From Pantoea sp. Cy-639 (GTDB lineage: Bacteria > Pseudomonadota > Gammaproteobacteria > Pseudomonadales > Pseudomonadaceae), in assembly GCF_011752525.1 (NCBI RefSeq), contig NZ_VWXI01000010.1:147539-211538 (forward strand): a stretch of 64,000 bases of DNA, in the 5' to 3' direction. This document shows positions 1-10,700 of the stretch, in pieces; positions within the stretch are counted from its first letter, which is position 1, and every line of letters starts with the position of its first letter. The notes beneath the pieces were generated by a model that did not search any database, was not told the DNA's origin, and was given only the letters and a program-made list of their open reading frames with translations. The position numbers and the translations under genes were made by a program.

Positions 1-886
1 CGAGGTCGACATCGAGGATCAGCACGTTGGCGAACTCGCCGACCACGCGCTCGACGCCGTCCACCAGCGGCGGGCGCCAGAACGCCGGCACGTTGAGACG
101 AAAACGCGTGTCGCCGGTATGGGCGCCGAGCGTTGCGGCGAACAGCCCGAGCATCAGGTTCGACAGCGTCAGCCGGCGCGTGCGCGCCAGTTGCGTCAGG
201 GCCTGGCGCTGGCGTGCGTCGAGGCGGGTGCTCAGGCGCTGGCTGTGGGCGTGCTCGGGCGCAGTCGCCGGCAAGGGCAGGGTCGGGGCCGGGGCGATGT
301 CGCCGAGGCGTTCGCGCCACCAGCGCCGATCGCGCTCGTGCGCCGCCTTGAGCGTGCTGTCGCTGCGCGCCAGGTCCCACCAGTCGAAGAATGCCGGGGT
401 GGCGGGCAGGGGCTGGGCAGGGGAGGCGTAGCAGCATGCCAGGTCCTCCAGCAGCGGGCGGAAGCTCGAAGGATCGATGGCGATCATGTCGGTATCGACG
501 TGCAATCGAACCTGGTCGCCCGCCAGCAGGCTCACGGCGAAGCGTGCCGGGTTGGCGTGGCGCAGGTCCAGTTGCTGGTGGCTCCATTGCTCGCGCTTGC
601 GCAGCAGGTGTTGCTCGGCCTGTGGCGCGCTCAGCGCGCGCAGGTCCTCGACCTCCAGCTGCGGTGCCTGGTCGAGGGGGGCGAGGTATTGCTGGCCTTG
701 TTCGCTGATGCGCAGGCGCAGCATGGGATGCCTCTGGCTGACCTGGGCCAGCGCGGTGCGCAATCTGTCCAGGTCGATCCCGTGGCCGTCGAACTCCGCG
801 TACAGATGAGCTGAAACTTTCCCTAGTGCCGCATGAGCAGTGCGCCCGATCCAACAGGCGGCTTGCATCGAAGTTAACTCTCTCAT
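1..886 (-). CDS. NRPS heterocyclization domain (5' part, runs off the window)
   Basis: Reading the minus strand from ATG at 886 gives an uninterrupted frame to base 1, about 295 residues without stop. It contains the cyclization-domain signature D-x4-D-x2-S ([13 protein letters not shown]), which replaces the HHxxxDG of ordinary condensation domains, and later a NVPAFWRP...VVGEFANVL stretch typical of the second half of Cy domains. Such domains condense and cyclise Ser, Thr or Cys into oxazoline or thiazoline rings. Next to pmsCEAB this fits the pseudomonine assembly line, where salicyl-threonine is cyclised. The rest of the protein lies outside the window, so adenylation and carrier domains cannot be seen, and I cannot say which Pms NRPS it is. 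It diverges from pmsC across a Fur-box promoter. Confidence 0.85.
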   Translation of the reverse strand, partial: MRELTSMQAACWIGRTAHAALGKVSAHLYAEFDGHGIDLDRLRTALAQVSQRHPMLRLRISEQGQQYLAPLDQAPQLEVEDLRALSAPQAEQHLLRKREQWSHQQLDLRHANPARFAVSLLAGDQVRLHVDTDMIAIDPSSFRPLLEDLACCYASPAQPLPATPAFFDWWDLARSDSTLKAAHERDRRWWRERLGDIAPAPTLPLPATAPEHAHSQRLSTRLDARQRQALTQLARTRRLTLSNLMLGLFAATLGAHTGDTRFRLNVPAFWRPPLVDGVERVVGEFANVLILDVDL

Positions 887-947
887 GACTGACTCATATC
901 ACGTGATTGACAAGCCCTTGAAAATGGCGTCCTCTATTATTAGAAAC

Positions 948-964
948 GATAATGATTAAGATTC
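948..964. promoter_or_regulatory. Fur box between divergent NRPS and pmsC
   Basis: GATAATGATTAAGATTC matches 13 of 19 positions of the Fur consensus when read on to 966, with the first nine bases identical. It lies 40 bp before pmsC and 60 bp before the divergent NRPS start, in an AT-rich stretch (about 930-975) unlike the surrounding coding DNA. Repression by Fur-Fe2+ of both transcripts is the expected regulation for a siderophore locus. I did not fix exact -10/-35 boxes. Confidence 0.75.
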
Positions 965-1005
965 AAGTAGAATTTTAATCGATCAAGCACGGAGGCTGTA
1001 CCAAG

Positions 1006-2175
1006 ATGAGAACAAGCGTCCTCATGGCGAGTGACATGGACCAGGCAGTACTGGAGAGTGGGGCGTTCTCGTTCACCTCCGGTGACCGGGAACTGATTGT
1101 CAGCGGAGCCATGCAACGCATCGAAACCCCTGCCGCCGGTGGCGAAGACCCCGGCAGTGCCTTGCAGAAGGCTCTGGCGCAAGCGTTCGAGCGTGCCCGC
1201 CAGGCCGGGCAGGAAAACCCGGTGATCGTCGGCGCCGTGCCGTTCGACCCGCGCGAGGCATCTTGCCTGTACTTGCCCGAACAGAGCCAGTGGCGCACTC
1301 GCGACATGACCCGGGAAGTCGCAGGCGGCAACTTGCCGGAACTTCTCGAACAGCAGGATATTCCCGGCGAACTGGCCTTCAAGCGCTCGGTGGAACAGGC
1401 CATCGTCAACTTCCGCCACAGCGATGTTCGCAAGGCGGTGCTATCGACCCAGCGTGAACTGGTATTTGCCGACACGGTCGATGTCGACACTATCGCCCGC
1501 AACTTGCGGGCACAGAATCCCAATGGCTACCACTTCCGCGTGCCGATGGCCGATGGCGGTACGCTGCTGGGTGTCAGCCCGGAACTGCTGGTGCGCAAGG
1601 AAGGCGCCAGCTTCGTCTCCAACCCCCTGGCCGGCTCGGTCAAGCGCATGGCCGACCCCGAGGCCGACCAGCGCAACGCCGAGTGGCTGGCGGCGTCGGA
1701 AAAGGACCACTACGAGCACGCGTTCGTCACCAGCGACATCGCCGCGCGGGTCGGTGAGCAGTGCCTGCAACTGAACGTGCCGGCGCGGCCGTCGCTGATC
1801 AGCACCCCGGCGCTGTGGCACCTGTCGACGCGCATCGAGGGCACCCTGATCGACCCGGGCGTCAGCGCCCTGCAACTGGCTTGCCGAATGCACCCGACTC
1901 CGGCGGTGTGCGGTTACCCGACCGAACTGGCGCGGCGCCTGATCCGCTTCGTCGAGCACCACGAGCGTGGCCTGTTCACCGGCATGGTGGGCTGGTGCGA
2001 TGCCGCCGGCAACGGCGAGTGGGTGGTGACCATCCGCTGCGGCACGATCAAGGGCAAGCGCGTGCGGCTGTTCGCCGGCGCCGGCATCGTCGAAGCCTCG
2101 CAACCCGAAATCGAGTGGGCGGAAGTCCAGACCAAGCTGCGCACCATGCTGCGTGCCTGCGGTGTTTCCCAATAA
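1006..2175 (+). CDS. pmsC: Isochorismate synthase, pseudomonine/salicylate pathway
   Basis: A 389-aa protein of the chorismate-binding MST family (EntC, PchA, DhbC). It isomerises chorismate to isochorismate with Mg2+ in the cytoplasm. The conserved KAVLS segment (general-base Lys region, about residue 145), the GS-x2-R start of the core, SEKDHYEH, and the C-terminal FTGMVGW, IRCGTI and FAGAGIV motifs are all present. Start ATG 1006 has GGAGG ten bases upstream; ATG 1024 is an alternative. It is the first gene of a four-gene run whose order (C-E-A-B) matches the published pmsCEAB operon of P. fluorescens WCS374. Length is normal for the family. It is likely Fur-controlled through the box at 948. 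Confidence 0.92.
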   Translation: MRTSVLMASDMDQAVLESGAFSFTSGDRELIVSGAMQRIETPAAGGEDPGSALQKALAQAFERARQAGQENPVIVGAVPFDPREASCLYLPEQSQWRTRDMTREVAGGNLPELLEQQDIPGELAFKRSVEQAIVNFRHSDVRKAVLSTQRELVFADTVDVDTIARNLRAQNPNGYHFRVPMADGGTLLGVSPELLVRKEGASFVSNPLAGSVKRMADPEADQRNAEWLAASEKDHYEHAFVTSDIAARVGEQCLQLNVPARPSLISTPALWHLSTRIEGTLIDPGVSALQLACRMHPTPAVCGYPTELARRLIRFVEHHERGLFTGMVGWCDAAGNGEWVVTIRCGTIKGKRVRLFAGAGIVEASQPEIEWAEVQTKLRTMLRACGVSQ

Positions 2176-2200
2176 TCCGATTCCCCGACGTGTGACCCCT

Positions 2201-4036
2201 ATGACTCTCGAATTCACCCGCTGGCCCGAGGACCGGGCGCAAACCTACCGTGACCGTGGCTACTGGATCGACCAGCCGCTGTCGCAGATCCTGCAGGCAC
2301 GTTGCCAGGCTCAGCCCAACGCCGTGGCGGTCATCTGCGCCGAGCGCCGCTTCAGCTACGCCGACCTCGACCGCTTGTCCTCCAACCTGGCCTCGCGCCT
2401 GGCCGAGCGTGGTCTCGGCCAGGGCGATACGGCGCTGGTGCAACTGCCCAACGTCGCCGAGTTCTATATCGTCCTGTTCGCCTTGCTCAAGGCCGGCATC
2501 GCGCCGCTCAATGCGCTGTACAGCCACCGCAAGCTGGAACTGACCGCCTATGCCAGCCAGATCGCGCCGAAGCTGCTGGTGGCCTCGCGCGAACATGAAG
2601 TGTTCCGCGACGACAGCTTCGTCGAACTGTTCGAGCAAGTCGGCTCGCGTGCGCAGGTCACCCTGCTGCTGGGCGAGGACGCTGCCGAGCACAGCCTGGC
2701 ACAGTGGCTCGACACGCCCGCGGCGCAGGCGCTGCCCTACGCGCCGACGGCTGCCGACCAGGTCGCGCTGTTCCAGCTCTCTGGCGGCAGTACCGGGACG
2801 CCCAAGTTGATCCCGCGCACCCACAACGACTACCACTACAACGCCCGCGTCTGCGCCGAGGTGTGCGAACTGAATGCGCATACCCGCTTCCTGTGCGCGG
2901 TGCCGGCGGCGCACAACTTCCTGCTCAGTTCCCCCGGGGCGTTGGGTGTGATGCATGCCGGCGGCTGTGTGGTGATGGCCGCCAACCCGGAGCCGCTGGG
3001 CTGCTTCGAGCTGGTCCAGCGCCACGAAGTCAACACCGTCGCCCTGGTGCCCAGCGCGGTGGTGCTGTGGCTGCAGGCCGCGCCGGCGCACCGCGACAAG
3101 TTGCAGTCGCTGCAGTACCTGCAGGTCGGCGGCGCGGTGTTCGCCGATTCATTGGCGCGGCAGGTGCCGAGCGTGCTCGGTTGCCGTCTGCAGCAGGTGT
3201 TCGGCATGGCCGAGGGACTGATCAACTACACCCGCCTGGACGACAGCGACGAGCAGGTGTTCACCACCCAGGGCCGCCCGGTCAGCCCCGATGACGAGAT
3301 CAAGATCGTCGACGAGGATGGCGTGCCGGTGCCCGCCGGCACCCCCGGCATGCTCGCCACCCGCGGGCCGTATACCTTCTGTGGCTACTACAAGAGCCCG
3401 GAGCAGAATGCCAAGGCCTTCGACCAGGACGGTTTCTACTACTCCGGCGACCTGGTGCAACTGATGCCGAGCGGCGACCTGCGGGTGGTCGGGCGGATCA
3501 AGGACCAGATCAATCGCGGCGGCGAGAAGGTCGCCTCCGAAGAGATCGAGAACCTGCTGGTGCTGCACCCGGACGTCACCCATGCCGGCCTGGTGGCAAT
3601 GCCCGACGAGCAACTGGGCGAGAAGAGCTGCGCCTTCGTGGTCTCGCGCAACTCCGCGCTCAAGGCCCCGGCGCTGCGCCGCCACCTGCTGGAGCTGGGC
3701 ATCGCCGAGTTCAAGCTGCCGGATCGCATCCGCATGATCGAGCGCATGCCGCTGACCGCGGTGGGCAAGATCGACAAGAAGCAGCTGCGCCACCTGCTGG
3801 CGGTGGACAGTACCCGACAATGGCTGCACACCCGCCTGGTGCAACTGCTCGAGGACGGCGAGGAGCTCGACCCGCAGGAGAACCTGATCTTCTACGGACT
3901 GGACTCGCTGCAGGTGATGAAGCTGGCCACGGAGCTGAAGGCGCGTGGCATCGAGGTGAGCTTCGAGGAGCTGGCCAGTTCGCCGACCCTGGCGCAATGG
4001 TGGGCGCTGGTCGAAGCACGCCAACCGGCCGCCTGA
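2201..4036 (+). CDS. pmsE: Salicylate-AMP ligase fused to aryl carrier protein
   Basis: A 611-aa protein. Residues 1-530 are an ANL adenylation domain of the EntE/DhbE/PchD type: N-terminal FTRWPE, A3 loop LSGGSTGTPK, the core YYSGDLV, and the GRIKDQINRGGEK hinge with a catalytic Lys near the end (GKIDKKQL). Residues about 545-605 are a carrier protein with GLDSLQV; Ser569 would take phosphopantetheine. It activates salicylate as the acyl adenylate and loads it on its own carrier domain for the NRPS. ATG 2201 is chosen because the protein then begins as EntE homologues do; an in-frame ATG at 2153 would overlap pmsC. The Shine-Dalgarno is weak, so it is probably translated by coupling from pmsC 25 bp upstream. 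Confidence 0.92.
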   Translation: MTLEFTRWPEDRAQTYRDRGYWIDQPLSQILQARCQAQPNAVAVICAERRFSYADLDRLSSNLASRLAERGLGQGDTALVQLPNVAEFYIVLFALLKAGIAPLNALYSHRKLELTAYASQIAPKLLVASREHEVFRDDSFVELFEQVGSRAQVTLLLGEDAAEHSLAQWLDTPAAQALPYAPTAADQVALFQLSGGSTGTPKLIPRTHNDYHYNARVCAEVCELNAHTRFLCAVPAAHNFLLSSPGALGVMHAGGCVVMAANPEPLGCFELVQRHEVNTVALVPSAVVLWLQAAPAHRDKLQSLQYLQVGGAVFADSLARQVPSVLGCRLQQVFGMAEGLINYTRLDDSDEQVFTTQGRPVSPDDEIKIVDEDGVPVPAGTPGMLATRGPYTFCGYYKSPEQNAKAFDQDGFYYSGDLVQLMPSGDLRVVGRIKDQINRGGEKVASEEIENLLVLHPDVTHAGLVAMPDEQLGEKSCAFVVSRNSALKAPALRRHLLELGIAEFKLPDRIRMIERMPLTAVGKIDKKQLRHLLAVDSTRQWLHTRLVQLLEDGEELDPQENLIFYGLDSLQVMKLATELKARGIEVSFEELASSPTLAQWWALVEARQPAA

Positions 4037-4048
4037 TACCCGGCAACG

Positions 4049-4073
4049 GGCCGCACCGGCACAGGGTGCGGCC
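4049..4073 (+). promoter_or_regulatory. Stem-loop between pmsE and pmsA
   Basis: A perfect 9-bp inverted repeat (GGCCGCACC / GGTGCGGCC) with a 7-base loop lies in the 64-bp gap between pmsE and pmsA. No T-run follows, so a strong intrinsic terminator is unlikely. It may stabilise the upstream mRNA or reduce read-through into pmsA, which has its own strong AAAAGGAG ribosome site. Confidence 0.5.
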
Positions 4074-4100
4074 TGCAGGTCAGTTTAAAAGGAGTTAGAG

Positions 4101-5321
4101 ATGACTATGTCGACGGCCGACAAGGCCCGGCTGGATGAGTTCTGGCAGCATTGCCTGAAGCATCAGTTCTTCAACATCGGCTATCCCGAGAATGCCGATT
4201 TCGATTACGCCCCACTGCACCGTTTCCTGCGTTTTTCCATCAACAACTGTGGCGACTGGGCGGCGCCCAGCAACTACGTGCTCAACTCGTTCGACTTCGA
4301 GCGCGAGGTCATGACGTACTTCTCGGACCTGTTCGGCATCCGCCACGAGGACAGCTGGGGCTACGTCACCAACGGCGGCACCGAAGGCAACATGTTCGGC
4401 TGCTACCTGGCCCGCGAGCTGTTCCCCGGCGGCACCCTGTACTACTCGAAGGACACCCACTATTCGGTGGCGAAGATCGTCAAGCTGCTGCGCATCCGCT
4501 GCCGCGCCGTCGACTCGCTGGCCAACGGCGAGATCGACTATGACGACCTGATGGCGAAGATCGCCGCCGATCAGGAGCGTCACCCGATCATCTTCGCCAA
4601 CATCGGCACCACCCTGCGCGGCGCGGTCGACGATATCGCCCTGATCCAGCAGCGCCTGGCGCAGGCCGGCATCGCCCGCGAGGACTACTACCTGCATGCC
4701 GACGCCGCCTTGAGCGGGATGATCCTGCCTTTCGTCGACCGCCCGCAGCCGTTCAGCTTTGCCGATGGCATCGACTCGATCTGCGTCTCCGGGCACAAGA
4801 TGATCGGCTCGCCGATCCCCTGCGGCATCGTCGTGGCCAAGCGCGAGGCGGTCGAGCGGATTTCGGTGGAGGTCGACTACATCAGTGCCAGCGACAAGAC
4901 CATCAGCGGCTCGCGCAATGGCCACACGCCGCTGATGATGTGGGCGGCGCTGCGCAGTCATTCGCCGGCGCAATGGCGGCGGCGGGTGCAGCACTGCCTG
5001 GGCATCGCCCAGCATGCCGTCGAGCGGATGCGCGCCGCCGGCATCGACGCCTGGCGCCATGACAACTCGATCACCGTGGTGTTTCCCTGTCCTTCGGCGC
5101 GCATCGCCAAGAAGTACTGCCTGGCAACCTCGGGCGACACCGCGCACCTGATCACCACCCCGCATCACCAGGACACCCGCCAGGTCGATGCGCTGATCGA
5201 CGAGATCATCGCCGAGGCCCAGCCCGCCGCCTGGCGCGCCCTGCGCCAGGACAACCCGGCGCACGACCTGCAGGTGCCGACGCAGGTCCGGGAATTCGCC
5301 TCGCGCTTCGACGTCATCTGA
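4101..5321 (+). CDS. pmsA: PLP-dependent histidine decarboxylase
   Basis: A 406-aa group II decarboxylase of the Morganella-type bacterial histidine decarboxylase family, which turns L-histidine into histamine. Histamine supplies the imidazole amine that ends the pseudomonine chain. The protein has NGGTEGN (phosphate/PLP contacts), HADAALSG (the Asp pairing with the pyridine nitrogen) and SGHKMIG with Lys233 as Schiff-base lysine. Length agrees with the family (about 380-410 aa). The start ATG 4101 has AAAAGGAG six bases upstream; ATG 4107 is possible. It is followed 30 bp later by pmsB. Confidence 0.92.
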   Translation: MTMSTADKARLDEFWQHCLKHQFFNIGYPENADFDYAPLHRFLRFSINNCGDWAAPSNYVLNSFDFEREVMTYFSDLFGIRHEDSWGYVTNGGTEGNMFGCYLARELFPGGTLYYSKDTHYSVAKIVKLLRIRCRAVDSLANGEIDYDDLMAKIAADQERHPIIFANIGTTLRGAVDDIALIQQRLAQAGIAREDYYLHADAALSGMILPFVDRPQPFSFADGIDSICVSGHKMIGSPIPCGIVVAKREAVERISVEVDYISASDKTISGSRNGHTPLMMWAALRSHSPAQWRRRVQHCLGIAQHAVERMRAAGIDAWRHDNSITVVFPCPSARIAKKYCLATSGDTAHLITTPHHQDTRQVDALIDEIIAEAQPAAWRALRQDNPAHDLQVPTQVREFASRFDVI

Positions 5322-5351
5322 CCCCTTCATCGCAGAATCGAGACCCTTCAC

Positions 5352-5669
5352 ATGTCGCAACCGAAACAACCCGCCGCCTGCACCAGCCTGGAAGACATCC
5401 GCGCGGGCATCGACTTCCACGACCGGCAGATCTTCGAGGCGCTGCAAAAGCGCCTGGGCTACGTCAAGGCTGCCGTGCAGTTCAAGGCCAACGAGCAGGC
5501 CATCCCGGCGCCGGAGCGCGTTGCCGCGATGCTCGAGCAACGCCTTGCGTGGGCTGCCGGCAGTGAGTTCGACGCGGATTTCATAAAAGCGTTGTACGAA
5601 CAGATCATCTACTGGAATATCCAGCAGCAGATTCTGCACTGGCGTTCGCTGCACCCTGAAAGCGCCTGA
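5352..5669 (+). CDS. pmsB: Isochorismate-pyruvate lyase
   Basis: A 105-aa AroQ-fold (chorismate mutase type II) protein close to PchB. It splits isochorismate into salicylate and pyruvate, completing salicylate supply for PmsE. The helix-1 DIRAGIDFHD, the YVKAA-VQFK segment with active-site Lys, the IPAPERV loop characteristic of PchB rather than of true chorismate mutases, and IIYWNIQQQ in the last helix are all visible. Length is the same as PchB (about 101 aa). It is last in the pmsCEAB run. Confidence 0.93.
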   Translation: MSQPKQPAACTSLEDIRAGIDFHDRQIFEALQKRLGYVKAAVQFKANEQAIPAPERVAAMLEQRLAWAAGSEFDADFIKALYEQIIYWNIQQQILHWRSLHPESA

Positions 5670-5744
5670 ACGGACGGGCAGGGCGCAGCGGCGGCAGACG
5701 CAACCCGGAACGGATTCATCCCCTCGCACGCCAGGGAGGCGTCA

Positions 5745-6071
5745 GTGAAAGCATTCGACTGCAACAGCAGCAATGAACATATCCATGACTTGCTGCGCCA
5801 CTACGGCCTGCGCAGCAGCCTGCTCAGGCTGAAGGTCATCGCGGTGCTGCAGCAGGCCGCGGCCGAGGGCCAGGCGCTGCGCGCGCGTGATGTGCATAGC
5901 CGTCTGCAGACCCTCGAACTGACCGCCATCAGCATTCGCGAAGTGCTCAAGCGCTTGTCGCTGGTCGGCCTGCTCGTCAGCCACGACGACCGCCGCTACA
6001 GCCTCGCGGCGGACGCGCTGGACACACTCGCGGCCCGGCCTAGCGCCTGGGCTCCAGTTTGTGCGGCATGA
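5745..6071 (+). CDS. Short Fur-like winged-helix protein
   Basis: A 108-aa protein with GTG start at 5745 and GGGAGG five bases upstream. The N-terminal 85 residues look like the DNA-binding half of Fur-family regulators: HDLLRHYGLRSSLLRLKVIAVL aligns with the LxxxGLKxTxxRxxIL helix, followed by a recognition-helix-like ISIREVLKRLSLVGLL and a small wing (DDRRYSL). The Fur dimerization domain with its His/Cys metal ligands is absent, so it cannot sense metal as canonical Fur does. Its last 32 bases overlap the 3' end of the convergent fetB gene. It could be a local regulator or Fur antagonist of the siderophore genes; that role is inferred from position only. Confidence 0.7.
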   Translation: MKAFDCNSSNEHIHDLLRHYGLRSSLLRLKVIAVLQQAAAEGQALRARDVHSRLQTLELTAISIREVLKRLSLVGLLVSHDDRRYSLAADALDTLAARPSAWAPVCAA

Positions 6072-6834
6072 ACTGATGGGCTGCGCTGAAGAGGCGGTTG
6101 AAGGTCAGCAGTACCGCGCACACGGTGCCCAGCGCCGATGACGCGGCGATCAGGAACATGATCACGATCTGGTAGCGGACCGCTTCGGTGGGGCTCTGCC
6201 CGGCGAGGATCTGGCCGGTCATCATCCCCGGCAGGCTGACGATGCCGACCACGGTCATCTGGTTCAGGGTCGGCATCATGCCGGCCCTGACGGCCTGCAC
6301 CGCCGCGGCCTGGGCCGCCTCCCAGCGGCTGCCGCCCAGCGACAGGATCATCTCCACCACGGCGCGGCCGGCGGCCAGCTCGCGGGTCATGCGTTCGATG
6401 CCCAGGGACACGGCGGTCAGGGTGTTGCCCAGGATCATGCCGAGGATCGGGATCGCGTACTGCGGCTCGTACCAGGGCCGGACCTTGAGCACCAGTAGCA
6501 GGCCCACGGCGGTGACCAGCCATGAACTCAGCCAGATCGACACCACGCTGTCGCTGAGCAGGCCGCGATAGCGCAGCTTGCCGTGGCTGGCCGCAGCGTT
6601 GCCGGCCACCAGGGTCATGGTCAGCATCAACGGCAGCACGATGTACCACTCGGCGACGCGAAACACCCAGCCAAGGATGTAGCCGATGGCCAGCAGCTGC
6701 ACGATGGTGCGCGAGGCGGCCCAGAACAGTTGGCGCTCAAGGCGCAGCTTGAGCAGCACCGACAGCAGGCCGTTGACCAGGATCAGGCTCGAGGCGATCG
6801 CCAGGTCGAGGTAGGACAGGCTCAGGTAGTTCAT
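6040..6834 (-). CDS. fetB: FetB-like ABC transporter permease (UPF0014)
   Basis: A 264-aa integral membrane protein with about seven hydrophobic helices. It resembles FetB/YbbM of E. coli, the permease partner of FetA, reported to act in iron homeostasis as a putative exporter. Family-like features are the N-terminal LRLERQLFWAASRTIVQLLAIGYIL, the central GMILGNTLTAVSLGIERM, and the MTVVGIVSLPGMMTGQILAG segment. Its ATG overlaps the fetA stop by four bases (TCAT on the plus strand), so the two are translationally coupled. Placement beside pseudomonine genes supports an iron-related role. Confidence 0.85.
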   Translation of the reverse strand: MNYLSLSYLDLAIASSLILVNGLLSVLLKLRLERQLFWAASRTIVQLLAIGYILGWVFRVAEWYIVLPLMLTMTLVAGNAAASHGKLRYRGLLSDSVVSIWLSSWLVTAVGLLLVLKVRPWYEPQYAIPILGMILGNTLTAVSLGIERMTRELAAGRAVVEMILSLGGSRWEAAQAAAVQAVRAGMMPTLNQMTVVGIVSLPGMMTGQILAGQSPTEAVRYQIVIMFLIAASSALGTVCAVLLTFNRLFSAAHQFMPHKLEPRR

Positions 6835-7541
6835 GGACGCGGCTCGCCGTCCAGGCAGCCCTGGTGCATGCGCAAATGTCGCGCGCCCATGCGCCGGGCC
6901 TGGGCCGGATCATGGGAAACCCAGGCGAACGCGCGGCCGTGACCGGGCTCGGCGAACCAGTCCAGCACCAGCTGTTCCACCCGCGCCGCGGAGTTGGGGT
7001 CGAGTGCCGAGGTCGGCTCGTCGAGCAGGATGACGTCGGGGGCGAGTTGCAAGGTGCGCAGCAATGCGACGATCTGTGCCTCGCCACCGGAAAGTTCGTC
7101 GGCGCTCTTGTCGAGAAAGCCTGGCGGCTTGCCGGCGCGTTCCAGCCAGCGCTGGGCCGTGTCGAGGTCGAAGTGGCGCCCGTGGCGGACCTTCAGGCGA
7201 AACGGCAGTTGCAGGTTGTCGCGGACACTGCCCTCGACCAGCGCGGCACGCTGCGCCAGGTAGCAGACACTGGCCCGGTACTGACGTACCGACTGCGTCG
7301 TCACCGGCTGCCCGTGCCAGCGCACCTCGCCGCTGCTCGGTGCATCGAGCAGCGCCAGCAGGCGCAGCAGCACGCTCTTGCCTGAACCGGACGGACCGGT
7401 GATGGCCACCCGGTCGCCTGGGTACAGGGCGAAGTCGGTGGGCACGAGCAAGGGGGCTTGGCTGGTCGGATCGATACGGCCCAGGTGGCGGGCATCGAGC
7501 AGTGCGGTTGGCGGGGCCGACGGGCAGGGGGAGAGAGGCAC
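6831..7541 (-). CDS. fetA: FetA-like ABC transporter ATPase
   Basis: A 236-aa nucleotide-binding subunit. It shows Walker A GPSGSGKS, a Q-loop (CYLAQRAAL), the signature DELSGGEAQ, Walker B VILLDEPTSALD and switch His in WVSHD. The frame extends upstream to 7661, but GTG at 7541 is preferred: AAGGA lies six bases upstream and the protein then starts like FetA. It pairs with the downstream fetB and presumably drives metal or metabolite export at the inner membrane. E. coli FetAB is linked to iron and oxidative stress; the substrate here is unproven. Confidence 0.85.
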   Translation of the reverse strand: MPLSPCPSAPPTALLDARHLGRIDPTSQAPLLVPTDFALYPGDRVAITGPSGSGKSVLLRLLALLDAPSSGEVRWHGQPVTTQSVRQYRASVCYLAQRAALVEGSVRDNLQLPFRLKVRHGRHFDLDTAQRWLERAGKPPGFLDKSADELSGGEAQIVALLRTLQLAPDVILLDEPTSALDPNSAARVEQLVLDWFAEPGHGRAFAWVSHDPAQARRMGARHLRMHQGCLDGEPRP

Positions 7542-7766
7542 GGGACATCCTTGGCGAAGGGCGGGCACCGACAGTGTGGCACAGGCCGCTGCTCGGCAGG
7601 GTCTGTACGATATCCATCGCTGCGGGAGCGGCGCACCGCCGCTACCACGAAACTTTTGCACATTGGCATGAAATGAGAGGTTCCAAACATTGGTGCTAAC
7701 TGTTTAGCCCCTTCCCGTCGGGCACTCCCATAGGTTGATTGTCCACTCATCCTATTGGGCAACACC

Positions 7767-10700
7767 ATGCAGGCAGATCAAGCATCCACCGTTCCCGACG
7801 CACTCGCGTTGGCGCAAGCCTACCAAGACAGCATCATCGCCAAGCGCCTCCCGGGCTGGTTGACGGCAGCTTCAGCGCAAGAACTGCAACAGCTTCGGAT
7901 TGCGCTGCGACGCAGCCTGGATACTCGTCGCAAGCTTTCCAGGGTGATGGCGCAGCTTGAGGGTATCGATACGTTCGCAACGCCGATTCTTGCGTCGCAA
8001 ATGCAGACGAAGTTCGGTCACGAGTACAACGTTCGCCGTTGGGAAATGTTGGTTGGCAAACGGGAGATCGTGATCAACTCGATACCCGTCGGAGCGCACC
8101 TGAGCGAAGTGAAGTACGAGCCGATGCCTCTTGTGGAGGTTGCCTTGCGTAATTTCACCGAGGCGCAATGCGCATCGGATAGAACCCAGGAGGGGGCGCA
8201 GCCCAGGGGAAACCGCCTGCTGAACCCTCGACAGGGAGACGTAACACCACCTGGCGCAGACCAGTTTGCGCGTTTTTGTCGAGAACTGGATCTGGGCGCA
8301 CAGTATCAACGTCATCTGGACACGGTGTTGCAGCCTGCAGTCGGGTTCGATCAGCCCTCGGCAGCACCGCGCTTATTGGCCGACACTCAGCGTGATGCGC
8401 TGTTGGTTGATGCCTATGAGGCCAAGCTCAAAGGCGTGCTGACGGGGGCTGAGCTGCAGCTGATCGTCGAGCTTTGCAATGACGACGTACTGGGTCGGCT
8501 CAACGGTGATCTTGTCGTCGCCAATCGCCTGCAGTTGCTGGGTTATGCAATGCAGCAGATCGTCGTGCTCGCGGTCATGGACGAAGGCTTTATCCGTAAC
8601 ACGGTAAAGCGCGTCCTCGTGCACATTCCGGATGATGAGCAGGGGGCGTGGTGTGCGTTCGATAGCCTGCGGGATTTCGCCAACGCACTGGGCCGACGGC
8701 TACGCGAGCCTGCCTACCAGGCATTCTTCAGTCGGTTTGTATGTCGGCGCGATAGCCAGGCTTTCTATGGCGAAATCATTCCGGCCTATGCCGACCTGGC
8801 AACGCTTGCCAATTACGATCTCGATGAAACGCTCGAACCGTATGGCATGCCGCTGTTCAATACGTTGGCGACAGCGCGTATTGCCCAGATCAAAGATGAT
8901 GCATCCCTGATTGCCGTACCGGTGGCGAAGCTGGATCGAGAAGTCGAAGCCGCACATGACCGGCGCCTGGCTGCCGAGGGCTGGACACTCCTGAACCTGG
9001 CAGGCCTGTTCGTGCCTGCCATTGGCGCAGGGTTGCTTGCCATCACGGCCTGGAAGCTGCTGGGCGAGGTCTACCATGGCATGGCGGCATGGCGGGAAGG
9101 GGACGACAACGAAGCGCTGGGCCACCTGCTCAACGTAGCGGGGGATGTCGCGACGATGACGCTGACATCGGCGGGTCTGCTATTGACCCGGCGTATATGG
9201 CAGGGCGCCACGCTAGTGGATGAACTGGTACCCGCTCAACTTGAAGATGGCACGGTCAGACTGTGGAACCAGGACCTGACCCCGTTTCGCGTTGCCGCTC
9301 CGGCACCTGGCGCTGTTCGGGACGCCCAGGGTATCCATCGCCTGGGAGAGCGTGCATGGGTGGAAATCGACGGCGGCTATTACGCAGTGGAGCAACGAAC
9401 GACGACGGGCGACTGGCGGCTCTCGGCTCGAGAGTCTCACGCGCCGTTGCTATGCCACAACGGCGCAGGTGCCTGGCGTCTGTGGAGTGAACAGCCTGCC
9501 CAGTGGGATGACCGCCACGTCATGTTTCGCCGTCTTGGCGAGCAAGTTCGGGGACTGGATGATGAGCAGGTAGACCAGGCTTTGGCGGCACATGCGTTGG
9601 ATGCAGACCATCTGCGAGCACTGCATGTCCATGGTCAGCCACCTGATTCCGCACTATTGGACACGGTGTTACGCATCAAACTGGATCAGCGCATTCGCAA
9701 TGTCATTGGTGAGCTTCAGTCAGGTGAAACGGTAACGGATCAAGTCGTGCTGGGACATGCCCGCAGTATGCTGGAAAGCATCACGAACAGCGATGCAGGC
9801 TTGGCGGAGCACATGTCGAGTCGGCGACGTGAGCTGTTCCAACGGCTGTACGACAGTGCGCAAGAAGCAGACTCACCGAGTGTGGCGCTCTTGCGCAGGG
9901 CATTCAGCAGTTTGCACGGACCGGCGGCGAGAGAATTGCTGAACGCTGCCAGTGTCGCCGATCGTCGTTTGCTGGAAGTCGATGGGCGCATTTCATTGCG
10001 GCTGTCGGAAGCTGCCCACGACTGTGTTCAGCGGATACGCACAGCAAGAGCCTTCGAGGCCTTTGTGATCGACTCTGCGCAAGATGCGGATACCGCAAGA
10101 GCGGCGGTAGCAATGAGCAAGTACCTGCCCAATGCCTCCACCGGCATTCGCTGGCGGCTATTTGAGCCTGGGCGCGAGGCGAACCTCGAGTTGCTGGCGA
10201 GTGAACACGGTGCTCGACACTACGGACTGTTGCATCGTGCCGGGCGCTTTCAACTGCTTGATGATCAAGGGAGAGCCACGGGGGCTCCGGGGGAATTGTT
10301 CGAAGTCATGGCCTCAGCCTATGACCAGGAACAGCGGCAGGCCCTGGGAGTGGGCGATCCGGTTGCCCATAACCTGCGGGTTCTGCTGGGCCGGCACGTC
10401 AAAGCCCGGCGCGCAGAAGTCCAGGCATTGTTTGGGCAGCGCCTGGACAACGAAGTATGGTTCAGGCCGCCCCAGCGTTTACAGGACGGGCGCATCGGTT
10501 ATCCACTGACTGGGCGGGGAGAAGCAGGTGCATCGAATAGCCGGCGACCGCAAGCGCTGTTTGCCACGGTTCGAGCGTTATATCCCTCGTTCACTGATGA
10601 GCAAACCACGACTTGGATCAACGACGTGCAGGCCGCGGGGTTGAATCTGGAGCCGGAATTGTCGAGGTTGGGGCAGGAGCTGGAGGCGCTTGGGACCCGT

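Noticed and set aside
119..814. Plus-strand frame of 231 codons at the left edge
   Set aside because: The minus strand codes for an NRPS cyclization domain with diagnostic motifs across the same bases.
4095..5729. Minus-strand frame of 544 codons covering pmsA and pmsB
   Set aside because: Antisense shadow; pmsA and pmsB are clear by motifs and operon order.
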